A stretch of 64,000 nucleotides of DNA from Williamsia sp. DF01-3 (GCF_023051145.1 NZ_JALKFS010000005.1:124001-188000); one strand, 5' to 3'; positions 1 to 11,300 are shown, counted from the stretch's first letter. Notes: generated by a model not told the origin, from the sequence alone. Numbers and translations are program-made.

Positions 1-692
1 TAGGTGACGCCCAGGGCTTCCTCGTCCGGGATGGCGGGCCGGTCGTCTTCCAGATCGGCGGTAGGCACCTTGGTCCACAGACTGTCGGGTGCCCCCAGAT
101 GTTCCAGGAGCCGCGCTCCCTGCCCCTTCGTCAATCCCGAGAGGGGAACCACGTCAGCGCCGCCATCTCCGTACTTGGTGAAGAATCCGGTCACTGCCTC
201 GGCGGCATGGTCGGTGCCCACGACGATGAGGTTCAACTGGCCGGCCACGGCATACTGCACGATCATCCGCTCCCGAGCCTTGACGTTGCCACGGACCAGG
301 TCCGTGAGCTCATCGATACCCAGCGCAGCGGCGGTGGCCTTTGCCGCGGCATCGGCGGTGTCCTTGATGTTCACGCTGATCGTGCGGCTCGGCTTGATGT
401 AGTCGATAGCGGTGTCGACGTCGGCCTGGTCAGCCTGTACGCCATACGGAAGCAAGACCGCCACGAACTCGGCTGAACCTCCCGATTGGTTGATCCGGTC
501 GACTGCCAACTGACACAGGCGGCCGGCCAGCGAACTGTCCTGCCCACCACTGATACCCAAGACGAAACCGTTTGCTCCGGCGTTCTGCGCGTAGTCGACC
601 AGGAACTGCACCCGGTTCTCGACCTCCGCGGCGACATCGATGTCGGCGCGGACATCCAACTCGTTTCGGATTGTGTCTTTGAGGGAATACAT
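1..692 (-). CDS. nadE: NH3-dependent NAD+ synthetase (3' end cut by window)
   Basis: Last step of NAD synthesis: ATP-dependent amidation of nicotinic acid adenine dinucleotide in the cytoplasm. Reading from the ATG at 692, the first 230 residues are visible and the C-terminus lies outside the window. The PP-loop motif [13 protein letters not shown] lies near residue 45, and a second family block [20 protein letters not shown] lies further on, followed by the conserved PLSGLTKGQ. No glutaminase domain precedes the synthetase domain, so this is the short ammonia-dependent type. It is divergent from the PncC-like gene at 795, with about 100 bases between the two starts and an inverted repeat in that gap. 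The family call is very secure; only the missing end is unknown. Confidence 0.95.
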   Translation of the reverse strand, partial: MYSLKDTIRNELDVRADIDVAAEVENRVQFLVDYAQNAGANGFVLGISGGQDSSLAGRLCQLAVDRINQSGGSAEFVAVLLPYGVQADQADVDTAIDYIKPSRTISVNIKDTADAAAKATAAALGIDELTDLVRGNVKARERMIVQYAVAGQLNLIVVGTDHAAEAVTGFFTKYGDGGADVVPLSGLTKGQGARLLEHLGAPDSLWTKVPTADLEDDRPAIPDEEALGVT

Positions 693-741
693 AGCTCAAC
701 CGTAACCGGGGCAGACCACTCCCGCGAACCGAATGGCAACT

Positions 742-760
742 GTTGCAATATGTTTGCAAC
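742..760. promoter_or_regulatory. Inverted repeat, candidate operator between nadE and the pncC-like gene
   Basis: GTTGCAATATGTTTGCAAC has perfect 7-base arms around a 5-base centre. It sits in the divergent promoter region, about 50 bases upstream of nadE and 35 upstream of the CinA-like start. It is A+T-rich against a G+C-rich background, as expected of an operator. The binding protein is not known from this window. Confidence 0.5.
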
Positions 761-794
761 GGCCATCCACCATGCTCGAGGAGAGTGAAGAAAC

Positions 795-1301
795 ATGATT
801 TCCGACCCAGACGACCGCGTCCCCACCGAGGACGAGGTGCAGGAGATGTGCGAGCAACTGGCGAAGCTGGCCGGCGAGAAGGAGCTGACCATTGCCACCG
901 CGGAATCGTTGACGGCGGGCAACCTGGCATCGCAGCTCGGGCGGGCAACAGATTCCGGCGACTGGTATTGCGGTGGCGTGATCGCCTATCGCAAGGAGGT
1001 CAAGTACTCGCTGCTGAAGGTGCCCGAGGGGCCGGTCGTCAGTGAAGAAGCGGCTCTGGCGATGGCACGGAGTACGGCAGAGCTGATGGGTGCCAACCTC
1101 GCAGTTGCGGTCACCGGAGAGGCCGGACCCGAACCGCAGGAGGACAAGGAACCCGGTACGGTCTGGTTCGGCGTCTTCGACCACGGCTCCGTGGAGGCCA
1201 CAAAGCGGGTGTTCGAAGGCGACCCGCCCGACGTTCTGGCCGCCACAGTTGCTGCGTCGGTGCGCATACTCGTCGATCGGGCGAAGTCGTCCGGCGAGTA
1301 G
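795..1301 (+). CDS. CinA C-terminal family protein (PncC-type NMN deamidase)
   Basis: A 168-residue protein that is essentially one CinA C-terminal domain. Characterised stand-alone members deamidate nicotinamide mononucleotide to nicotinic acid mononucleotide in pyridine nucleotide salvage. Visible motifs are TIATAESLTAGNLAS near residues 37-50, the GGVIAY strand, and VAVTGEAGPEPQ followed by GTVWFGV. All fit the family. The start is supported by AGGAGAG about 8 bases upstream of the ATG. It lies divergent from nadE, whose pathway would consume the product after adenylation, so the pairing makes functional sense. The N-terminal molybdopterin-binding-like domain of full-length CinA is absent. 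The deamidase activity is inferred from family and context. Confidence 0.85.
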   Translation: MISDPDDRVPTEDEVQEMCEQLAKLAGEKELTIATAESLTAGNLASQLGRATDSGDWYCGGVIAYRKEVKYSLLKVPEGPVVSEEAALAMARSTAELMGANLAVAVTGEAGPEPQEDKEPGTVWFGVFDHGSVEATKRVFEGDPPDVLAATVAASVRILVDRAKSSGE

Positions 1302-1358
1302 CCGCCCGACCGGCCGTCTCCATGTTTTGGGTACGTCGGCGATGGCTATCCCAGAGCA

Positions 1359-1967
1359 ATGTCTGAACTGAGTGCCCTCGCCCTGATCTGCAGCCTCAAG
1401 CCGTCACCGGCGCCGTCGAGTACGGAGTTGCTCGCCGGACAGGTGCTCGCCCAACTCGAGACCCATGGGGTGTCGGGTTCGAAGATTCGCGTGGTGGACC
1501 ACGACGTGAAGCCCGGAGTGGAAGGCGACATGGGCGACGGCGATGAGTGGCCGGTCATCCGCGACGCGATCCGGAAAGCCGACATCCTCGTGGTGGCGAC
1601 CCCGACCTGGGTCGGTCACATGTCGAGTGTCGCCCAACGTGTCCTCGAGCGCCTGGACGCAGAACTGTCGGAAACCGACGATCAGGGGCGGCCGGCCATG
1701 GTGGGCAAGGTCGCGGTGACGGCGGTGGTCGGCAACGAAGACGGCGCACACAAGATCACAGCAGATCTCTTCCAGGGGCTGAACGACATCGGTTTCACGA
1801 TTCCGGCGCAGGGCGGAACCTATTGGAACGGTGAGGCGATGCAGGGGACGGACTACAACGACCTGGATGACACACCTGAGCCCGTGGCCACCACCACTGC
1901 CACCGTGGCGAGGAACGCGGCCCATCTGGCCGCGCAGCTGAGGTCAGCACAATACCCGCCCTACTGA
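1359..1967 (+). CDS. Flavodoxin-fold NAD(P)H-dependent reductase
   Basis: A 202-residue protein with a single flavodoxin-like fold. The N-terminal strand LALICSLKPSPAPSSTELLA resembles the FMN-phosphate loop of NADPH-dependent FMN reductases, and a central VVATPTWVGHMSS matches the conserved TP.W.G motif that contacts the flavin. A third FMN-loop candidate is VVGNEDGAHK. No signal peptide or extra domain is present. It is separated from the PncC-like gene by about 57 bases on the same strand, so co-transcription is possible. The physiological substrate cannot be read from sequence; quinone, FMN or azo-compound reduction are all known in this family. Confidence 0.8.
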   Translation: MSELSALALICSLKPSPAPSSTELLAGQVLAQLETHGVSGSKIRVVDHDVKPGVEGDMGDGDEWPVIRDAIRKADILVVATPTWVGHMSSVAQRVLERLDAELSETDDQGRPAMVGKVAVTAVVGNEDGAHKITADLFQGLNDIGFTIPAQGGTYWNGEAMQGTDYNDLDDTPEPVATTTATVARNAAHLAAQLRSAQYPPY

Positions 1968-1992
1968 CCGCCCGCCAAACGGCTTTCAAAGA

Positions 1993-2715
1993 TCAGCGGG
2001 TGTACCGCAGATAGAGAAAATCGTTGTGCGAGAGCACATGTGCCAGTTTCATCCGCCGAGGTCCATCCAGAGTGGTCCCCGGCCTCGGTGATCCACCCTG
2101 CGCGCCGGCAATCATGGGTGACACAGTCACGCACATCTCATCGATCAGGTCGTGCTCTGCCAGGGTATGCAGCAGCGACGGCCCACCCTCACACAGGATC
2201 CGCCGAAATCCACGCTCCCGCAGAGCATCTATCGCCTGCGGAAGATCCACTCGGTCGTGGCCGGCGACGATCGTCTCCTGAGCGTCATCAGGCGCACCCT
2301 CCTGGGCGGCCACCGCGGTCGTGATGAGCAACGGCCGGGGCTCGACACCGAACAACCGAGATTCCTTCGGCAGTCGCCCTTTGGAGGTGACCACCGCAAC
2401 CGGTGGCCGGCCGGTGAGACCCAGCTTGGCTTGGCGGAGCTCTATCTGTCTCTCCGTCAGGATCACTCGACCGTACGACTCCGCACGCACTGTCCCCGCT
2501 CCGACGAGCAACACATCAGCGAAAGCACGTAGATCCAGGAGCAATTGGTGGTCGGTCGGATCGGAGATCGCGGCGACGCGGCCGTCGAATGCCGCCTCGT
2601 TGTCCAGCGTGTTCACCATGTTGACGCGCACACCGTCCGGCGGATCGCTGTAGAAGTCGATCGGCGCCACCGTGTCTGTCGCCGTCAGTACGGTGACCTC
2701 AGTGTTGCTGCTCAT
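1993..2715 (-). CDS. Pyrimidine reductase family protein (RibD C-terminal fold)
   Basis: A 240-residue protein of the dihydrofolate-reductase-like RibD C-terminal family. It shows VNMVNTLDNEAAFDG near the start (substrate/nucleotide loop), LLVGAGTVRAESYG (the GA.T...D/E.. motif) and ILCEGGPSLLHTL (the EGG motif of RibD reductases). There is no deaminase domain, so it is not a complete bifunctional RibD. I chose the ATG at 2715 because the longer reading frame runs into the 3' end of ndh; this start leaves 22 bases after the ndh stop. It probably forms an operon with ndh upstream. Actinobacterial stand-alone members are often F420- or NADPH-dependent reductases of unknown substrate, so a direct riboflavin role is not assured. 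Confidence 0.8.
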   Translation of the reverse strand: MSSNTEVTVLTATDTVAPIDFYSDPPDGVRVNMVNTLDNEAAFDGRVAAISDPTDHQLLLDLRAFADVLLVGAGTVRAESYGRVILTERQIELRQAKLGLTGRPPVAVVTSKGRLPKESRLFGVEPRPLLITTAVAAQEGAPDDAQETIVAGHDRVDLPQAIDALRERGFRRILCEGGPSLLHTLAEHDLIDEMCVTVSPMIAGAQGGSPRPGTTLDGPRRMKLAHVLSHNDFLYLRYTR

Positions 2716-2737
2716 CTCACGCGATCCGACCGGCCCG

Positions 2738-4054
2738 TCATGTATACGGTTTACGAGCCGTCTCGGGATCGCCATAGGTGATCGCGCGTTCACGTCTCGA
2801 TCCGGTCGCCAGCGTGGCCGCCCAGTTCATCAGGGTGCCGGTGCGATTGCGCGCACCGGAGAGGAACGCGATGTGGATGACTCCCCACGAGAGCCAGCCC
2901 ATCATCCCGGACATGTGGAGCGGACCGGCCTGCACCAGCGCGTGATGCCGTGCGATGTACGCCGCGTTGCCCAGGTCTCGGTACTTGAACGGCCGCCTCT
3001 TCTTGGTCTTGCCCTCCACCGCGGCGGCGATCACCGCCCCGGCGTGCCGCCCACCCTGCATGGCAACCTCGGCGACGCCGGGAAGTTTGTTGCGCGACAT
3101 CATGTCTCCGACAACAAACACGTTGGGGTGGCCCGGAACGGACAGGTCCGCCTCGACTGCGATTCGCCCTGACCGGTCCTGCTCGGCGCCCAAGGCGGTG
3201 GCCAGCGTCCGTGCGAACGGTACCGCTTCCACGCCTGCCGTCCACAACACCGTTCGGGTGTCGAACCGGGTCTTGGTCTTCGGTTCGGCCTTGGTGGTGA
3301 TCTCCACGTCCGTCGCGGTCACGTCGGTGACGTGCACGCCGAGGTGAGTCTCGACGCCCACCTTGTCGAGTGTGCGCAACGCGCTGTCGCTGAGTTTGCT
3401 GTCGAACGACTCCAGGACTCGCTCACCACCGTGCAGGAGTAGCACTCGCGCCTCACCCGGGTCGATCGACCGGAACTCGTGTGTCAGTGCGCGCGTGGCC
3501 AATTCGCGGATCTGCCCGGCGAGCTCGACACCGGTCGGCCCCCCGCCCGCGACAGCGAACGTCAGCCAGGGTTTACGTTCTTCAGGCGTGGGCAGCGATT
3601 CGGCCATCTCGAAGGCGGCCACCAACTTTCGGCGGATGGTCAGCGCGTCGTCGAGAGTTTTCATACCCGGCGCCCACTGGATGTACTCCTCGTGACCGTG
3701 GTACGCCTGCTGCATTCCTGCAGCGACCACGAGGTAGTCGTACTTCAGCTCGAAGGTCGATCCGTCGAAGCGGCTCGCTGTGAGCACTCGCGCCTCGGTG
3801 TCGATGGCGTTCGCCTCGCCGAGCGCAACGTGTGCGTTGTCCTGATTGCGCAGCAGGTGCCGCAGAGGACTTGCGATGGAGCCTTCCGACAACAGGCCGG
3901 TGGCGCACTGGTACAGCAGCGGCTGGAACACGTGACTGGTGCCGCGCTCGACAACGGTCACCGCGACATCGGCGCGCTTGAGGCGCTTTGCCGCGTAGAG
4001 ACCTCCGAATCCTCCACCCACGATCAACACATGGGGCCGGCCGGGTGCAGTCAT
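2738..4054 (-). CDS. ndh: Type II NADH dehydrogenase (NDH-2)
   Basis: A 438-residue FAD enzyme that transfers electrons from NADH to menaquinone at the inner face of the membrane without pumping protons. The N-terminal FAD site is HVLIVGGGFGGLYAAKRL and the NADH site is FAVAGGGPTGVELAGQI; a C-terminal VFVVGDMMSRNKLPG is the second FAD-contact motif. The quinone-site helix QPLLYQCATGLL is present. The C-terminal region, with MMGWLSWGVIHIAFLSG, is hydrophobic and amphipathic, as expected for membrane attachment. AAGGAG lies 9 bases upstream of the ATG. Length matches mycobacterial Ndh. The RibD-like gene follows directly. Confidence 0.95.
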   Translation of the reverse strand: MTAPGRPHVLIVGGGFGGLYAAKRLKRADVAVTVVERGTSHVFQPLLYQCATGLLSEGSIASPLRHLLRNQDNAHVALGEANAIDTEARVLTASRFDGSTFELKYDYLVVAAGMQQAYHGHEEYIQWAPGMKTLDDALTIRRKLVAAFEMAESLPTPEERKPWLTFAVAGGGPTGVELAGQIRELATRALTHEFRSIDPGEARVLLLHGGERVLESFDSKLSDSALRTLDKVGVETHLGVHVTDVTATDVEITTKAEPKTKTRFDTRTVLWTAGVEAVPFARTLATALGAEQDRSGRIAVEADLSVPGHPNVFVVGDMMSRNKLPGVAEVAMQGGRHAGAVIAAAVEGKTKKRRPFKYRDLGNAAYIARHHALVQAGPLHMSGMMGWLSWGVIHIAFLSGARNRTGTLMNWAATLATGSRRERAITYGDPETARKPYT

Positions 4055-4169
4055 TCGGTGTCAACTCCTTTCGCTGCAAGACGGCGCAGCGATACCCGCT
4101 TGTTCACAACTCGAATCATGTTATGCGGTTCGGGTCATGACCGGGCCTGACTCATGGCCGCGCGCGGCG

Positions 4170-5105
4170 TCACGTCAGATAGCCGCCACCGCGTGGGAAG
4201 AAGTCTTTGCCCGCATGCTCCACACCGTCTTCGGTCCGCAGTCGTTCCACGACCAGTCCGTGGTTCTTTCCGCGGTATGCGTCGGCTCCGGCCACGATCA
4301 CCATGCCGTCCCCCTCGTGGATGAACACCCGGCCGGGGGTGCCGCCGTAGATGCCTGCCGAGACCGAGGCCTTGGTGATCCGGATGCGCTCGCCACGGAA
4401 GTGCGTGAAGGCGTTGGGGTAGGGATCCGATTGGGCGCGGACGAGGCGATCGATGTCCTCGGCGGGCCAGTTCCAGTTGATCTGGCTGTCGATGTCCGCG
4501 CGCTTGTGGAAGAAGGTGCGGTCGGCGAGGTTCTGCTGCTTCCAGACGGCTTCACCCGACTCGATGAGGTCGAGGGCCTCGATCAGGACCTCGGGGATGA
4601 TGTCGATGGTTGCGCGCACGAGATCGGTGGCCGTGTCACGAGGCCCGATCGGCACGGCCCGCTGCACCACCACATCACCGGTGTCGAGGTCGTCATCCAT
4701 GCGGTGGGCGGTCAGGCCCACCTCCTTCTCCCCGCTGATCAGCGCCCAGATGACCGGCGAGAAACCGGTGAACTTGGGCAGCAATGAGTCATGCAGGTTA
4801 AGGGTGCCGTGCGGCGGTAGATCGAAGAGTTCACGCGGTAGCCAGGTGCGCCAGTTGTTCGCGACGATGATGTCGGGCTCGGCGTGCTTGACCTGCTCGA
4901 TCAGTTCGCTGTCGGGTCGTTGCGCGAGGTGGACGGGGATGTTGTTGGCCCGGGCCAGTTCCTCGACGGAGTCCGACCAGATGGACTCGTACGAGTGCTC
5001 ACTCGGCGGGTGGGTGACGGCCAGGACCACCTCGTGATCCGACTCGATGAGTGCTTCGAGAGTCTTGTGTCCCCAGGTCTGGTAGCCAAAGGTCGCTACT
5101 CGCAT
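4170..5105 (-). CDS. N5-hydroxyornithine formyltransferase (Fmt-like)
   Basis: A 311-residue methionyl-tRNA-formyltransferase homologue. The catalytic block reads NLHDSLLPKFTGFSPVIWAL, with the family Asn/His followed by LTAHRMDDDLDTGDVV, whose LDTGD carries the catalytic Asp. A C-terminal OB-like part ends at residue 311. True tRNA formyltransferases usually lie beside def; this one sits divergent from an NRPS and an ornithine N5-monooxygenase. The likely job is therefore formylation of N5-hydroxyornithine for a hydroxamate siderophore, as known for CchA in coelichelin and Rft in rhodochelin. The start at 5105 is preceded by GAAGAGG; an upstream open frame without motifs is ignored. The shared promoter holds an iron box, so iron repression is expected. 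Confidence 0.88.
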   Translation of the reverse strand: MRVATFGYQTWGHKTLEALIESDHEVVLAVTHPPSEHSYESIWSDSVEELARANNIPVHLAQRPDSELIEQVKHAEPDIIVANNWRTWLPRELFDLPPHGTLNLHDSLLPKFTGFSPVIWALISGEKEVGLTAHRMDDDLDTGDVVVQRAVPIGPRDTATDLVRATIDIIPEVLIEALDLIESGEAVWKQQNLADRTFFHKRADIDSQINWNWPAEDIDRLVRAQSDPYPNAFTHFRGERIRITKASVSAGIYGGTPGRVFIHEGDGMVIVAGADAYRGKNHGLVVERLRTEDGVEHAGKDFFPRGGGYLT

Positions 5106-5185
5106 GAAACTGGCCTCTTCAGTCGTCGGAAGTACGTGGCGCCCGCGAGTGCACCACAAATGTGCGTTCAGCTTGACCGACAGAG

Positions 5186-5204
5186 ATAGGTTATGCAAAC
5201 CTAC
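5186..5204. promoter_or_regulatory. IdeR/DtxR-type iron box
   Basis: ATAGGTTATGCAAACCTAC matches 16 of 19 positions of the IdeR consensus TTAGGTTAGGCTAACCTAA, with perfect TAGGTT/AACCTA arms. It lies between the divergent formyltransferase (start 5105) and NRPS (start 5306), where one site could repress both operons when iron is plentiful. The regulator gene is not in this window. The motif is seen directly; the regulation follows from what is known of IdeR. Confidence 0.88.
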
Positions 5205-5305
5205 ATTCACCATTGAAGTTAGTGCAGCATTCCCTAAACTCACCCAGCGATGCAACGGGGCCTCGCCGAGTGGGTCAGCGCGCTCCGGACAGAAGAGATC
5301 CTCAG

Positions 5306-8300
5306 GTGGATTCCGCACATACCTTGACCGGGAACCCCACCCCCTCGGCGCCTTCCCCGACCACTCCAGCTGCCGGATCGGCACCGTTTGCGCTGACCGC
5401 AGCCCAACGCGGTATCTGGTTCGCCCAGCACCTGATGCCCCACACGCCCATCGTCATCGCGAACTACGCGGAGATCCATGGCCCACTCGACGTTGATCTG
5501 CTCGATGACGTGGTCCGCGCCTGCATGCACGAGATCGACTGCGGGATGCTCCGCCTCGTCGAGATCGACGGTGAGCCGTTCCAGGTGGTCGACCAGACCC
5601 TCTCGGATCGATTCGAGCGAATCGACCTGCGCGGCGAGGACGATCCCGAACTGGCCGCGCAGGAATGGATTCACGCGAACTACTCGGCGCCGATCGATCT
5701 GCTCTCCGATCGGCTGATCAAGGGTGCGGTGCTCCGCGTCGGCGACGAGCACTACCTCTGGTACTCCTGCATCCACCACATCGTCATCGACGGCTACGGC
5801 GCCATCCTGTTCATCAATCGTGCCGCCGAGATGTACACCGCAAAGCTGGCCGGACGCGAGGCCGACACCCAGGCTGTCCCTCCACTGCAGGCGCTGATCA
5901 CCTCCGAGAACGACTACCGGTCGTCCAGCCGTTTCCAGCGCGACCGCGACTACTGGCTGGCCAAGGCCGCGAATCTCCCCGAGCCGCAATCGTTGTCGCC
6001 GTTCGAATCGGCGCCCGACGTCAGACCACGGCGAGTCGGTGAGCTCCTCTCAACCGAGGTCACCCGGCAACTCGAGGCCGCTTCGACGAGATTGAAGACC
6101 TTCGAGACACCACTCTTGATCGCAACCCTCGCCGTGTACATCGCCCGAACCACCGGTTCGGCGGACGTGGTCCTGAGCCTGCCGGTGTCGGGCCGGACCA
6201 ACGCGGTGCTTCGCAAGTCCGGCGGGATGGTGTCCAACATCGTGCCCATCCGCGCGTCGATCACGCCGACGACAACAGTCGGGGACCTCGTCTCGCACAT
6301 CCAGCTCGAGCTCACCGGGGCCCTGCGCCATCAGCGCTATCGGGCCGAGGATCTGCGACGCGACCTCGGTGCAGGTGAGGACTCCCGCGGCTTCTACGGG
6401 CCGGTCATCAACATCATGAACTTCCCGTCGGACATCCGTCTGGGGCCGGTCACCGGGCGGTTCCAGATCCTGTCGACCGGTCCGGTCCACGACTTGTCGG
6501 TGAACCTCTACCCGAGTGCCGACGGCAACACCCGCGTCGACTTCGAGGCCAACCGGCACGCTTACGGAAACGATGAGCTGCGCGCACACCACCGCCGGTT
6601 CGTCACGCTCCTGCAGACGATGGCCACAGCCCCACCCGACGCTGCCGTCGACGGCTTCGATGTCTTGACAGCCGACGATCGCCGCGCGCTTGTGCCATCT
6701 CGTGGCCCGGCGGCCGTGCCTCCGGCAACGTTGAACGAAATGACAAGGGCCGCAGTGCTGACCGGCCCGGATGCCGTCGCCTTGGAGATGCACACGACGC
6801 TTACCTATCGCCAGGTGGACGCCTGGTCCGATCAACTGGCCCAAGAGCTACACGATGCCGGCGCATCCACCGAGCAGTTTGTTGCCATCGCTATGCCCCG
6901 GTCGCTCGACTCGGTGCGCAGCATGTGGGCGGTTGCCAAGACCGGTGCGGCGTTTGTCCCGGTAGATCCGCACTATCCGGCCGACCGCATCGCACACATG
7001 CTCACCGACTCGGGGGCCCGACTGGGCATCACCACCAGCGAGTTCCGCTCACAGCTACCCGACACGGTGCAGTGGCTGGTGATCGACGAACTGGAGATCG
7101 ACAGCGAGGTAACCGCGTCGACGACCGGCGCAATGGACGTCGAGGTCTCGCTGGACCATCCCGCGTACATGATCTACACCTCCGGCTCCACCGGAACCCC
7201 CAAAGGGGTTGTCATCACCCACCGCGGACTGGCAAACCTCGCCGCCGAAAGAAAACACAACTACCTCGTCGAACCCCACTCGAGATTCCTCCACAACACC
7301 TCACCCAGCTTCGACATGGCCATCGGCGAACAAATCGCCGCACTCTCCGCAGGCGCCACCCTCGTCATCTCACCCCCTGACCTGAGCCCTTCAGAGCTGA
7401 CCGATTGGATTGTCGCCAAACGGATCACCCACGCGTTGATCACCCCGACCATGCTGTCGGCGCTCGATCCGGACGCGCTGGTCTCCCTCGAGGTGCTCGG
7501 GGTCGGAGGCGAGTCGGTGACCGGTGACCTGGTGGACCGCTGGGCCGTCGGACGACAGATGCGCAACGGATACGGACCGACCGAAGCCACCGACATCGCC
7601 ACCGTCTCCATCCTGCGGGCAGACAAACCGGTGTCGATCGGTACCGCCGTGCACGGTTTCGAACTGTTGGTACTGAACGCCCGCCTACAACCTGTGCCTG
7701 CCGGTGTACCCGGCGAGCTGTATCTCGCCGGACCCGGCCTCGGCCGTGGTTACCACCGGCGACATGCGTTGACCGCAGAACGGTTCGTAGCCAATCCGTT
7801 CGGCAGCCCCGGCGATCGCATGTACCGGACCGGGGACGTCGTCAGCTGGGCTGCCGACCACCAGCTCCGCTATCACGGACGAGCCGACAGCCAGGTGAAG
7901 ATTCGTGGGCATCGAATAGAACTGGGCGAGATCGACGCGGTGCTCCGGTCCTCTCCGGATGTCCGGCACGTCCGGACAGCGGTACGCGAACTCGCCGACG
8001 GCCATCTGGCTTTGGTGTCGTATGTGGTGGGTGACCCGCGCTCGGCAGACCGTCTTCGTGAGTTGGCCGCGCGCAACCTCCCCCGCCACATGCAACCGGC
8101 GGCGGTCGTGCTGATCGACGCGCTACCACTGACCCCCACCGGCAAGTTGGACGAACGGGCGTTACCTCTACCCGAACTCACCCGTAGCGCCTACCGTGCG
8201 CCGGGTTCCGACGCCGAACGTGTTGTCGCAGCAGCGTTTGCCGAGGTGCTGAACATCGGCCAGGAGGACGTAGGGGCTGACGACAGCTTCTTCGACCTGC

Positions 8301-11300
8301 ACGGCAACTCACTGTCCGCGATGGGGGTGGTCTCCCGCGTCAATGCAGAGTTGGGCACCGGGTTGACCGTTCGCACGGTCTTCGAGAGTCCGACTGTGTC
8401 CGGCATCGCCGCGGCGGCGGGAACCACCGGGCAGACAGCGCGTCCGCCTCTGCGACGGGGCGATCGCCCCGCCCGCTTACCCTTGTCCCCGGCGCAGCAG
8501 CGCATGTGGATCCTCAACCAGTTCGACACTGCGGCTGCAACATATAATCTTCCGTTGGCCGTCCGACTGACCGGAGAACTCGATACGAGTGCCCTCACGG
8601 CAGCTGTCGATGACGTGATCCGCCGCCACGAGTCGCTGCGCACCACATTCCCGAGTGACGACGGAGGACCCAGGCAGGTGGTTCTGCCACCGACTGCGGT
8701 GTCGCTCGACCTCACCCCGCAACCGATCGAGGCCGACCATATCGCCGCGGCCGTGCTGACGCTCGCCCGTGACGGTTTCGATGTCGCGGCGGGGGTCGCC
8801 ATCCGGAGCCGGTTGCTTCGCAGCGCCGCCGACGACCACACGCTGGTACTGGTGATCCACCACATCCTCGCCGACGGCGTCTCCATGGGACCACTCGCTC
8901 GCGACGTCATGCTCGCCTACAACGCACGCACCGAAGGGCTTACGCCGAGCTGGCCCGAGCTGCCCGTCCAGTACGTGGATTTCACGCTGTGGCAACATCG
9001 TGTCCTCGGCTCGGAAAACGATCCCGATTCTGTTGCCGCACAGCAGGTCCGATACTGGCTACAAACACTCGAAGGCCTGCCCGCGGTGCTCGATCTGCCC
9101 ACCGACCGCCCACGGCCCGCCGTCGCCTCACACCGCGGAGCGTCCGTCGACTTCGAGATCAGCGGCTCGACCGGCGCCGCGCTGCGTGAACTCGCGCGAC
9201 AACGTGGTGCATCCATGTTCATGGTCGTCCACGCCGCACTGGCCACCCTCCTCGCAAGGCTGTCCGGTACCGAGGACATCGCGATCGGCACGCCGATCGC
9301 AGGTCGTGGCGAGGAACAGCTCGACGACGTCATCGGCATGTTCGTGAACACGCTTGTCCTGCGGACACAGGTGGACCTCGAAACCGGTTTTGCCGACCTT
9401 CTCACCCAGACCCGAGCCGTTGACCTCGGTGCGTACGCCCACGGTGATGTCGCATTCGAGCGTCTCGTCGACATCTTGCAACCGCCGCGCACCCAGGCGT
9501 ATTCGCCGCTGTTCCAAGTGGTTCTGAACTTCGAACCCGGGCTACCCGACAGCTTCGAGCTCCCGGGCCTCACTGTGACTCCCGTCCCCCTCGACCCAGG
9601 TATCGCCCAGTTCGAACTCGCGTTCTCCATCACCGAGCCGGCCCCGGATGACAACTGCCTGCGTGGGTCCCTGCGCTACGCAACCGACCTCTTCGATCGC
9701 CGCTCGGCACAAGATTTCGCCGACCGTCTTGTTCAGATCCTCGATGCGGTGGCCATTGACGCCGCCGCGCCCCTGGCAGACCTGCCGCTGTTGACCGCCG
9801 AGGAGAACGCGAAGCTGGTACCCGTACGCGGCCCGGCATCTGTACCGGCAGCGTCGATGGCCCAACTGATCGACACGGCCGTGCGGCAACGCCCCGACGA
9901 CGACGCGGTCATCTGGGATGGCCGTGCGCACAGTTATCAAGAGGCCGACGCCTGGGCCGACAGCTGCGCCCGAGTCCTGCAGGAACATGGTGCCGCACCA
10001 GAACGTTTCGTCGCCATCGCACTTCCCCGGTCTGCGGACTCGGTGCGCAGTATGTGGGCGGTTGCCAAGACCGGTGCGGCGTTTGTCCCGGTGGATCCGC
10101 ACTATCCGGCCGACCGCATCGCACACATGCTCACCGACTCGGGCGCCCGACTGGGCATCACCACCAGCGAGTTCCGCTCACAGCTACCCGACACGGTGCA
10201 GTGGCTGGTGATCGACAAACAGCTCGCCGCCCCCGGCGATGGCATCCCATTCGGGCCGAAACCCCAGGTCTCACCGGACCATCCCGCGTACATGATCTAC
10301 ACCTCCGGCTCCACCGGGACCCCCAAAGGTGTTGTCATCACCCACCGCGGACTGGCAAACCTCGCCGCCGAAAGAAAACACAACTACCTCGTCGAACCCC
10401 ACTCGAGATTCCTCCACAACACCTCACCCAGCTTCGACATGGCCATCGGCGAACAAATCGCCGCACTCTCCGCAGGCGCCACCCTCGTCATCTCACCCCC
10501 GCACCTGTCACCGGCTTCGCTCGGCGACTTCATCCGGTCGGAGCGAGTGACCCACGCCCTGATGACACCCACGATGCTTGCCGCGCTCGCTTCCGACGAC
10601 CTTCCCGATGTCAGGGTGCTGGGTGTCGGCGGTGAGGCAGTGTCCGCAGCGCTGGTCGACCGGTGGGCTGCCGGCCGACAGATGCGCAACGGATACGGGC
10701 CGACCGAAACCACCGACATAGCCACCGTCGGCAATCTGCGGCCGGGCGAACCGGTCACCATCGGCGCTGCAGTGCACGGATTCACGCTCCTCGTGCTCGA
10801 CGGCCGCCTCAATCCGGTCCCGGTCGGGGTGCCCGGCGAGCTCTATCTCACCGGCCCCGGCCTGGCCCGCGGCTACCACCGCAGATTCGGCCTGACAGCA
10901 GAACGGTTTGTCGCCAATCCATGTGGTGCACCGGGCGACCGGATGTACCGCACCGGCGATACGGTCGCCTGGACTGCAGAACTGGAATTGCGCTATCACG
11001 GACGCACCGACAGCCAGGTCAAGATCCGCGGACACCGCATCGAACTCGACGAGATCAACGCGGTTCTGCTGAAACATCCGGCGGTCGGACAAGCCGTCAC
11101 CGTCGGCACCGCCACCCCCACCGGCGAGCCGGCCCTGGTCTCGTATGTGGTGCCATCGACACACTCCAACCCGCCGGACACCGAGCACCTCGTGGGGTTT
11201 GTCAGCGAGTTCCTTCCCCGGCACATGGTGCCTGCCGCAATAGTCGCGGTGGCCGCCATCCCGGTCACACCGACCGGAAAGCTCGACGAACAACGCCTGC

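Noticed and set aside
5213-5305. TTG start for the NRPS at 5213
   Set aside because: It would add 31 residues without homology; the GTG at 5306 has an AGAAGAG site at the right spacing.
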